This document shows, one piece after another, positions 57,356 through 64,000 of a DNA stretch of 64,000 bases. Position numbers and translations under genes: made by a program. Below the pieces are notes generated by a model, which searched no databases, was not told where the DNA came from, and saw only the letters and a list, made by a program, of their open reading frames with translations. Positions within the stretch are counted from its first letter, which is position 1; every line of letters begins with the position of its first letter. Source of the stretch: Agrypnia vestita (Eukaryota; Arthropoda; Insecta; Trichoptera; Phryganeidae); the NCBI GenBank assembly GCA_016648135.1, contig JADDOH010011255.1, forward strand, positions 45,258 through 109,257, given 5' to 3'.

Positions 57356-57755
57356 TCAGGGTGTAACAGAACTAGTCCACATTACTTATAGGTACATTCC
57401 CGCTTTAATTATAAGCCGAAAATGTTCAAGCAACCATGACCTAATATCATTAGTTATGGAGATATGCGACATCAAAGTTTGCATTTCTTTTCAATATTTC
57501 TGTCATATTTTTTGTAAAAAGTTAAGAGTTGAACTATCATTATAGTAACTTATATCAATTACAAAAAAAAATCATTCGTTTCAATACAAGTTTAAAAAAA
57601 CCCTACATAAATTCTAATTAGAATTGAAAGGTTTTTATTATTTTATTTGACTTGTATTAAAGGGAATTAATTTTTTATATTCGATATAAGTTACTGTAAT
57701 GATAGTTCAACGTTTAACAAAAAATCACAAAATATTGAAAAATAATGCAAACTGT
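57356..57755. mobile_element. Foldback element G, copy 3 (truncated right)
   Basis: It starts CAGGGTGTAACAGAACTAG. The blocks CATGACCTAATATCATTAGT, TTATATTCGATATAAGTTAC and TATTGAAAAATAATGCAAAC follow in family order, but the terminal right arm with CAAGGCAGG..CCTGTA is missing. A MITE C terminal motif (CTTTCAGAGACGAAGCTA) immediately precedes it at 57331. Confidence 0.65.
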
Positions 57756-57814
57756 TTTAACTTATCGCTTTAACTGTGAGCATTTCACCCAAATTGTAAG
57801 TAATATCTAATATC

Positions 57815-58255
57815 CATACTAATTTCCTTGTCTGTCCGTCTGTCTGTCTGTTTGTCTGTCTGTCCCTTTAACTTCGTGTAACGTCCGTAATTTCGTTCAA
57901 ATCCACGGCTTTAAAAAACAAATTAAACGGCCGGAGATGGGGCTTGAACCCCGGGCCAGCAAACCAGCGAACCGGCCGCTTAATGCATGTTGCTTCCACT
58001 ACCTCTCCGTGGACCGACAAAAATATACTATAAATACACACCTACTAAGGCTTAGTAAAGACGCGAATCATTTCACGTTCCGCCTAGCACAATAGCCAGG
58101 GTTTAAAATAGTAAATTTAACCGCCGACAGGAGAAATATAAAAAAATGTTCAAATATGTATTTGGATAAAAGTCGTTATTACTATTTCATGGTTGTCGGC
58201 TATAAATAAGTAAATCATTTGTAAAATGTTAGACTATCGTGAGAGTATTTAATTT
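57815..58255 (+). mobile_element. Helitron-like unit with tRNA-like block
   Basis: It begins near ATCCATACTAATTTCCTTGT, similar to the Helitron start, then TCTG repeats and AACTTCGTGTAACGTCCGTA. A GC-rich block (57921-58015) follows. On the minus strand it reads CGGAGAGGTAGTGGAAGC..GGGGTTCAAGCCCC..ATCTCCGGCC, a tRNA-like arrangement of A box, B box and complementary ends. The right part with GGCTATAAATAAGTAAAT matches 1815-2055. The CTAG end is not found, so the 3' end is lost. Confidence 0.55.
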
Positions 58256-58389
58256 CATAACATAACATAAAAGACACATTATCCTTTTCACGTATAGCAA
58301 TGACATCCGGCTTTTTAATATCATAATAAACAAAAATTTTCTCTCATTCAAGTCAATAATATAGTCAAAAGTGCAAAATGAAATAGTAA

Positions 58390-58460
58390 CCCATAAAAAA
58401 CAAGTTTTTATTATACTCCCTTTCTTTGTAAAATATCACAACAATCAAAGATGAATTAAA
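58390..58460 (+). mobile_element. Element I left-end fragment
   Basis: ACCCATAAAAAACAAGTTTT then TATTATACTCCCTTTCTTTG matches the left end of element I at 32014. The right half of a related copy is at 59240-59460, about 800 bases away, which may mean one element split by later insertions. Confidence 0.5.
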
Positions 58461-58528
58461 ACATACTAGCAGGAAAGCAATCCTTCGCCGATTTCTTACT
58501 GCTAGGCCCTGCGGGCAGCTATTGTGGC

Positions 58529-58560
58529 CAATTGTGTTTGCTGTGCAGCAAACACAATTG
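58529..58560. other. Perfect 15-base hairpin
   Basis: CAATTGTGTTTGCTG, two bases (TG), then CAGCAAACACAATTG. The arms are exactly complementary. It is flanked by GGC on the left and followed by TTTACC. GGCCAATTGTA appears again at 58589-58600. It may be an element terminus or a hairpin site; no transcript is implied. Confidence 0.6.
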
Positions 58561-58833
58561 TTTACCTATGCCTACGTCAGCCGCTTCGCGGCCAATTGTA
58601 TCTGGCAAATTTCCACTTTTAATTACGGGTAGTTTAGATATAATTAAGACAAAGTATGTATTCAGTATTTCTAACCGATTAATAAGTCAGAGCGGAATAA
58701 ACCACAGTTCGATAGGTAGGTACCTACTCTCTTCTCTTCTCGAAGTGTTGATTACTTTGATACAACATTATAAAAAACCAAAAATGTAATTAAAATTTCA
58801 ACAAATAAAATATTCTCGACCGTAAAAAAAAAT

Positions 58834-58906
58834 CGATTCTGCCAGGATTCGAAACTGGAATCCTCTGATTCGTAGTCAGACGCGTTATCCGCTGCGCCAC
58901 ACGACC
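58834..58906 (-). tRNA. tRNA-Arg(ACG), possibly a pseudogene
   Basis: A 73-base minus-strand cloverleaf starts GGTCGTGTGGCGCAGCGGAT, has anticodon loop CTACGAA (ACG at 58873-58871) and ends with discriminator G at 58834. D arm and anticodon arm pair fully, TGGCGC..GG is a good A box and TTTCGAATC a near B box. A run of nine T's follows immediately (58832-58824 read on the minus strand), a strong polymerase III terminator. Against a working gene: the acceptor stem has two mismatches (GGTCGTG against CAGAATC) and T replaces the conserved G at the last T-stem position. It is either a diverged functional gene or a recent pseudogene. Confidence 0.65.
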
Positions 58907-59239
58907 CAACGGGCACCATGGCAAAATTATTGTATACAAATAGAAATCATCATCCAAATGCAGAAACGTACGACATTGGTTGGGGTAATTAATATATTGA
59001 TAACATAACACTAAACTTATAGTAATTTAATATATTTCTAAAATGTCAGATATTTTGAGCTTTGATAAGACACTTCATGCTTTGAAGATTCAATTCTAAA
59101 AACATTTGTCAGTCAATTTAGATTTTCGACAGTCGTAGTGAAGTACCTATTATGCATACCGACGGAGTAATTCAAATTTAGAAAATATTCCACGACGTTA
59201 TCGGGCCGCCGTAATCAAACTTTTCTAATGATTCCAATT

Positions 59240-59460
59240 TGAAAAAACCAATAAAATTTCTAAAAATCCGAAATTATACTATAATTATTTATTTTTTTTA
59301 ACGAAAATTTGATAGATCTTCTTGATCGTCGCCACGAGTCTGCTTGCCAAGTCTCAGCTCGATTGGATCACGGGAAAAGGGTCAAAAATCGATCCAAAGT
59401 TTTTGTTGACGGCAAGCAAGCAGACGCCATGAGTTAATTAATATAAAGGAAGTAAAAAAT
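59240..59460. mobile_element. Element I, right-part copy
   Basis: CGAAAATTTGATAGATCTTC, ATCGTCGCCACGAGTCTGCT, AGCTCGATTGGATCACGGGA and AAATCGATCCAAAGTTTTTG follow the interior of 32014-32400. A GACGGCAAGCAAGCAGACGCC stretch ends it. No coding frame. Confidence 0.6.
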
Positions 59461-59499
59461 AGCAGCGAGTGAGTTATTAAATGTTAGCAATTAATTAGA

Positions 59500-59973
59500 A
59501 ATATTTGTACTATTGAATTTCTATCAACGATCTCTCAGGCAGCTCCTCATGAGGTTCGGTTCCGATCAACCGGTCAGGTACTGCTCGGACACCACGTGAC
59601 GCGGTGTGGTGTCTCTCAGGGGGGTTTCGTCTGGTTCCGGCTGGCCAAAGGGCCATGGTCAACAGTTTCGTAATATAAAAAATAACTTATTCATTGCTGA
59701 TGTTACGTCCCACTCCTATTTCGTTCGGGCGTAAAAATGTATTAAAAACAATTTTCAATATAGTAAACGTTAACATTACTTCAGTTTCAGTTTCAGTGCA
59801 AAAAAGTGTAACAAATACAGGCAGGCCTTTATCGTTACCTACCTCGCTAGGTATATAAAAATACCTGTTCTGAGGTACGTAGCCATTCCATTCATTGAGA
59901 CTCCATTTAAGAATCTAATTTCGTGGTTACGTTATCAGAAGAATAAAAAGAATAATAAAGTAGAGTAAAGTAA
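59500..59973. other. Mixed region with GC-rich block and tandem motifs
   Basis: A GC-rich block (59525-59660, including GGTTCCGATCAACCGGTCAG and CACCACGTGACGCGGTGTGG) has no match elsewhere in the window. Around 59775-59795 are TTTCAG repeats. AGTAAAG repeats appear at 59960-59973. No frame supports a gene. Confidence 0.35.
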
Positions 59974-60087
59974 AGTATTTTTAATAACCAAGTTAATTAA
60001 TCAATTAGAAAGACATACAGAAAAATCTAAATCACGAAAAAATATTTGGCTACTACCGGGATTCGAACTCGGGTCACCTCTTTTCCG
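59974..60087 (-). mobile_element. SINE B, minus-strand copy (partial head)
   Basis: On the minus strand it begins GAGGTGACCCGAGTTCGAAT (tRNA-like B-box part), continues CCCGGTAGTAGCCAAATATT, then the body TAGATTTTTCTGTATGTCTT. It is the inverted counterpart of 61625-61740. The 5' half of the tRNA-like head differs, so only part is kept. Confidence 0.7.
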
Positions 60088-60119
60088 AGGAATACGAATG
60101 TGTTCTTGAATATAATCAT

Positions 60120-60411
60120 CCGTATTCTGAAAATAACAATGTCTGGATCTTTAAGATCTTTATCCCAACACCTAATAGACGATAATGAAAATTAAAAATG
60201 TCCAGAGCGGATTTTGTAATTCTACGGCTCAAATACACTGTATTAAAAGATGATATAAGAAAGATTGTTTCTTACAATCGTATTAATTTCTTCATCCACA
60301 GCGTCCAGATGAAATATCATGGCTAAACTTGTCATGACCGCCTTACCGCGTATTCAAATCTTCCCATCTTGACATTTGACAGATAGCAGTTTACATGGGT
60401 CTCCCGATGGG
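60120..60411. repeat. Inverted repeat, left arm
   Basis: Contains TCTGGATCTTTAAGATCTTT, CGGCTCAAATACACTGTATT, AAGATTGTTTCTTACAATCG and ATTCAAATCTTCCCA. The right arm at 61074-61380 carries the reverse complement with a modest number of differences. The arms are about 280 bases. Confidence 0.85.
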
Positions 60412-61073
60412 AGATCTTACGGGGCTAATGTGATAGCTGCGGTGGGAGAGTCTCCCCCCGCTGGATGCTGCTTTTCTTGGAGGTTCGATATCTGCCGGTC
60501 TTGGCTTCGTGGCTGCAAGTCGCCTTTTTCATTGTTTTAATTTCCGTGCCGTCTCTTTTTCTTTATGTTTTCCCCGAATTGGGGGAGGTCTTTTTATTTA
60601 TTTTATTTTCATGAATTATTTTTTCATTTGCACTCAACTGCAACCGACATCCACTGCCGCCGCCGTGGGAGATGTCTTGTCAAAATTTTTATTTTATTCT
60701 GTTTTTTTTTTTATATTATTAATCTTGTTTATATATTGTTATGTTATGTATTGTTATGTATGATGCTAATAAAGATTATTTCCTTGCGACGGGGGCTGTG
60801 AATGGTTATGTTTGCGGCCGTGCCCCCTTGCAAAGGTTTATACGACCCGAGCGAGGGAGCATGGTCCTGCATTGTAGTTGAAAAAAAAATGTCAACCTGG
60901 AGACGATTGAGTAGGACCGATATGGAAGCTTTTGCTCTTAGAACGGTCCTGGGTAAGCGATGGGTACCATTCACAGATAGCAATTTACATCTTTCTCCCT
61001 CCCTCATAGAGACAAACACCGACGTAAAGCTATGTCTCGTTTATTTTTAATTTTTATTATCGTCTATTAAGTA
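60412..61073. other. Interior of the inverted repeat
   Basis: A GC-richer block (TCCCGATGGGAGATCTTACG, then TCTCCCCCCGCTGGATGCTG) is followed by T-rich DNA and CTAATAAAGATTATTTCC near 60765. It could be a LINE 3' UTR or a foldback cargo. An 82-codon plus frame at 60802-61050 (Trp/Arg-rich, with KMSTWRRLSRTDMEAFA) is unrecognised. A foreign fragment carried between mirrored arms is a reasonable reading. Confidence 0.4.
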
Positions 61074-61380
61074 TTGGGATAAAGATCTTAAAGATCCAGA
61101 CATATCTGTCAAAAAATGTCAAGGTGGGAAGATTTGAATACGCAGTAACGCCGAACGCGGTCATTACAAGTTTAGCCATGATATTTCATCTGGATGCTGT
61201 GGATGAAGAAATTAATACGATTGTAAGAAACAATCTTTCTTATATCATCCTTTAATACAGTGTATTTGAGCCGTAGAGTTACAAAATTCGCTCTGGACAT
61301 TTTTAATTTTTATTATCGTCTATTAAGTGTTGGGATAAAGATCTTAAAGATCCAGACATTGTTATTTTCAGAATCGGGCC
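61074..61380. repeat. Inverted repeat, right arm
   Basis: Reverse complement of 60120-60411. The motif GGGATAAAGATCTTAAAGAT occurs twice in direct orientation (61077 and 61333), at both ends of this arm, so part of the sequence was also duplicated. Confidence 0.85.
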
Positions 61381-61577
61381 GAATATCTGTTGTATCAAAT
61401 GTGTGTTCAAATAAAAATGAATTAATTAATTCATTCTGGCGTCCATCTATCGGTAGTATTTCAAAGTAATTTAAACTATCGTATCAAAAAAGGGGATTGC
61501 TCTATGGACAAAAATAAAAATTAATCAATCAATGTCGATGTATAATATAAGGTCGAAATTTTCACGGAAATGTACAA

Positions 61578-61764
61578 GGCTTCTATAGATTAGTGGCCAG
61601 AACACCGTCCCCGGAAAGGAGGTGACCCGAGTTCGAATCCCGGTAGTAGCCAAATATTTTTTCGTGAATTAGATTTTTCTGTATGTCTTTCTAATTGATT
61701 AATTAATTTGGTCATTAAAAATATTTCACAGAACTTTGTTCTGAAAAATTACAACTTCACAAAT
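61578..61764 (+). mobile_element. SINE B, fuller copy (tRNA-headed)
   Basis: A tRNA-like head of about 75 bases starts GGCTTCTATAGATTAGTGGC. It has A-box-like TAGTGGCCAGAAC, B box GTTCGAATCC, and AGTAGCCA at its end (six of seven acceptor pairs possible). The anticodon arm is imperfect, so it is not a functional tRNA. A non-tRNA body follows (TTTCTGTATGTCTTTCTAAT, then TTCACAGAACTTTGTTCTGA) and ends near ACAACTTCAC. Body-only copy at 38655-38755; inverted partial copy at 59974-60087. Confidence 0.75.
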
Positions 61765-62335
61765 ACGAATATGTTCTTGAATATAAAGTAAAATAAATTA
61801 GACTAAAAAGTATATAAGTACCTACACATACGAACAAACAAAAAGTGTAAAACGTAAATTGATACCAAGGTAGATAGTATAAGAACAAAATTGTAGACGG
61901 AGTAGATGAATTACTCTGATCATCGGGGGGCCTCTTCCACATGTCTTTTACCAATTTTAAGGATAATGATATTACTTCTTTATTCAAGATCAAGATCAAA
62001 TAAATTGTAGTCATGAGGCTGAGAAAGTTGATATACCTACTTACCTCTTGAAGAAATGACAAGCGGAAAGCAAAAAGAAAAATACACAGCAGTAAAACTT
62101 ACAGTTCCATTTAAGTGTTTGTAATAACGATAGTAATCTTGTTTATAGTTGCCAACCTTATGCGATGTAGATTGTTAGTTTTGTTGTGACGCTGTTCTGC
62201 AATACCTAGTAGAATGTCACAGTGACAATGCCCCCCAAATTAAAAACAAGAAATGGTTTCTCATCTAAATTGGATGCATTTTAATATCAATAATCTTTTG
62301 CTATTTAACTTACTGAAAATGATAAAAACCTTATA
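61765..62335. other. AT-rich intergenic DNA
   Basis: The string AAATACGAATATGTTCTTGA echoes 60090-60110 (ATACGAATGTGTTCTTGAAT), a remnant shared with the compound at 59974-61764. No gene is seen. Confidence 0.4.
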
Positions 62336-62619
62336 AAAATAACCTTTTTTCAATTTTTGCAAGGTTTTTATCATTTTATTCGACTTAGTATTAAAGCGAA
62401 TGAATTTTTTATAATCAACCTAAGTTATTCTAATGATAGTTCAACTTTTTGAAAAAAATAAGTCAGAAATATTGAAAAAAATGCAAACTTTGATATTAGG
62501 TATGATGATATCTCCGTAACTATTGATATTAGGTCATTGTTGCTTGAAAATTTTACTCATAATATAGGCATGAATCTACCGGCCACGTTTTTACAGCTAG
62601 CTCTGATACACCCTGTGTA
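62336..62619. mobile_element. Foldback element G, copy 4 (truncated left)
   Basis: AGGTTTTTATCATTTTATTC, AACCTAAGTTATTCTAATGA, TATTGAAAAAAATGCAAACT, ATTGATATTAGGTCATTGTT and the end CTGATACACCCTGTGTA. This is the right arm order of copy 1 at 1560-1814. The left terminal arm is lost. Confidence 0.7.
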
Positions 62620-63681
62620 TCTTCCAAAATCATGTTTTCTATAAATTTATAGGCTTCCTAAATTTATATGTTTCCTATAAAATCATGAATTCAGTACGTA
62701 ATAAATTAATAATCCTCGATGACTGAATTCGATTTTTTAGGAAATTGCTGCCTTTGCTTTTATACCCCATATATCTAGAATGCATAATTTTTAAACATGC
62801 CCACCTATCTTTTCTAGTATCTCCGTGTTTTCTGGAATAACGCTCCATTAAAAAAACTCGGGAATGTAGGTAGGTACTCTTATGAAAAAAGCATCCATAA
62901 AATTTTGAAAATACCTCTAAATTGCTAGACACTGGCTGGGACGCGGGACGACATAACTATATAAGGATCGACACCGCGCGTCAGGCAAGTCCAAGTTAAA
63001 ACTGCGTTCAGCGAGCGACACAATAAACGGAACGATTTTTCAAATGATAATTCTTCGCAAACATTTATATTGTGTACCTGGGTCTTTCTATTTTTTGTTG
63101 TAGTTAAACTTTCCTTGTCCATTTTCGAGGCGTAGTGGTAATTAAAAATGTTAATTTTTGTTTTGTTAAATAACATAGGTTTGATGGATACCTTCTCATA
63201 ATAATACCATCTCAAATGTTTTAGAAACTCTAAAGAAATGAGGTTTTAATTGTATTTAATATTTAATAAAAAATACATTTATGTTGTTACAGAGTTGTTT
63301 ATTATTGTTGGGATTATGTACCCAACAAGACAATAAAAAAGAGAATGACCCACTTATGTAATAAATATTTTTTCATCAATATTTTTTTTAATGTCTTCAA
63401 ATGTATTTCCACAAATTATTTGAGAACCATTGATTTCAGTAAATCAATTTCCTATCTTAAATATACGTAAAAGACAAAAAATAACACAAATTCTCCACGC
63501 TTTTTCATAATCTGATTGTCGATTGACAAGAAAAACCCCCAAAAATTTGGGAGCGCAGCTTCTTGTAGTTTTACACACTGACATGATGACAATTGAAGTT
63601 GATTTTTTCTTTCTTGACCTTCAGTTTGTTGCTGTCTAGAAAATGAAGCAACGAGAAGATGAATGATTCTTTCCTCTATAC
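62620..63681. other. Intergenic DNA, no recognised gene
   Basis: Open frames at 62675-63215 and 63452-63694 on the minus strand carry no known domain. The DNA at 63000-63060 is GC-richer. A gene entering from beyond the right edge cannot be excluded. Confidence 0.35.
62958..62984 (+). promoter_or_regulatory. Candidate core promoter
   Basis: TATATAAG at 62958-62965 in GC-rich surroundings is followed 16 bases later by GTCAGGC (62980-62986), an initiator-like TCAG. Spacing is slightly short of the usual 25-30 to the start site. No start codon with a supported gene follows within the window, so function is uncertain. Confidence 0.25.
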
Positions 63682-64000
63682 CAGCGGTTCCCAAACATTA
63701 CGGTTTCCGGCGCCCTTAATACATCAGAATTTTTCCGCGGCGCGCCAAGTCAAAACAAGTTTATTTCAGGACAAATCTTGTGTTAGGTACAGTAGACGGC
63801 AAACATCTTGAAATTTTACGGCGTAGTGGGGGGAAGTTTGCGCATGTACCATTCCACCAAAGAGACCCAAATTTTGTCTTCTGCGCGTTCCCCCACTACG
63901 CCAAAGAATTTCAAGAAATTTGCCGGCAACTATTATCCTTAAATAGTTCACTCCAACGCAGCCGACGCGAACGTTAAATGCCGGTCAATTTTACGTTGGC
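63682..64000 (+). mobile_element. hAT-type element, left end (cut by window)
   Basis: CAGCGGTTCCCAAACATTAC, then CGGCGCCC a few bases on and GCGGCGCGCC further in, are the pattern of hAT terminal repeats (CAGxGGTTCCCAAAC). Inside lies an inverted pair: AGATGTTTGCCG-type and TTTGCCGG-type ends, GGCGTAGTGGGGG versus CCCCCACTACGCC (63821-63902). No transposase frame is visible before the window ends. Confidence 0.65.

Noticed and set aside
60509..60801. Hydrophobic frame as a small membrane protein
   Set aside because: It arises from T-rich DNA inside the inverted-repeat interior and has no start context or family match.
61578..61652. Functional tRNA gene
   Set aside because: The anticodon arm does not pair properly and the head is fused to a SINE body repeated elsewhere.

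Overview
The window is AT-rich nuclear DNA from an insect, most likely a moth or butterfly. The reasons are an intron-bearing NK-type homeobox gene of insect type, Helitrons that begin TCTATACTAATA, mariner elements, RTE-like and L2-like non-LTR retrotransposons, many small foldback elements, and frequent TACC/TAGG microsatellites. The order-level call is inference; 'insect' is well supported. No bacterial, plasmid or CRISPR-type feature was seen.

Only one host protein gene is recognisable: the NK3-class homeobox gene bagpipe (bap), on the minus strand. Exon 1 (33270-32796) carries the start codon and an eh1-type repressor motif. A roughly 10 kb intron (32795-22748) with GT..AG ends follows. 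Exon 2 (22747-21582) carries the homeodomain and an NK3-type C-terminal motif. The junction is phase 1 and the joined product is about 546 residues.

Nearly everything else recognisable is transposon-derived. 0-11 kb: foldbacks, a degraded Helitron-like unit split by a foldback, a near-identical 635 bp tandem duplication and LINE scraps. 11-20 kb: an L2 tail inside a small MITE, a probable solo LTR, and a Helitron interrupted by a mariner, each with readable ends. 20.8-33.3 kb: bap with its TE-filled intron. 34-45 kb: a tRNA-derived SINE, several copies of one LINE that ends in GTAA-type repeats, and an L2-type LINE with a frameshifted reverse transcriptase. 45-53 kb: RT remnants, foldbacks and a compact CRE/E-box cluster. 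53.5-57.2 kb: a second mariner one base from an open transposase frame, then an internally deleted mariner of another subfamily. 57-64 kb: Helitron and foldback remnants, a tRNA-Arg(ACG)-like gene followed by a T run, an inverted-repeat compound with tRNA-derived SINEs at its edges, and a hAT-type end at the window edge.

I found no undescribed multi-gene system. The most informative signals are the nested insertions, which give relative ages, the shared L2 stem-loop tail, the matched pairs of foldback elements and the bap gene structure. All similarity statements come from reading the sequence by eye; no alignment or database search was run.
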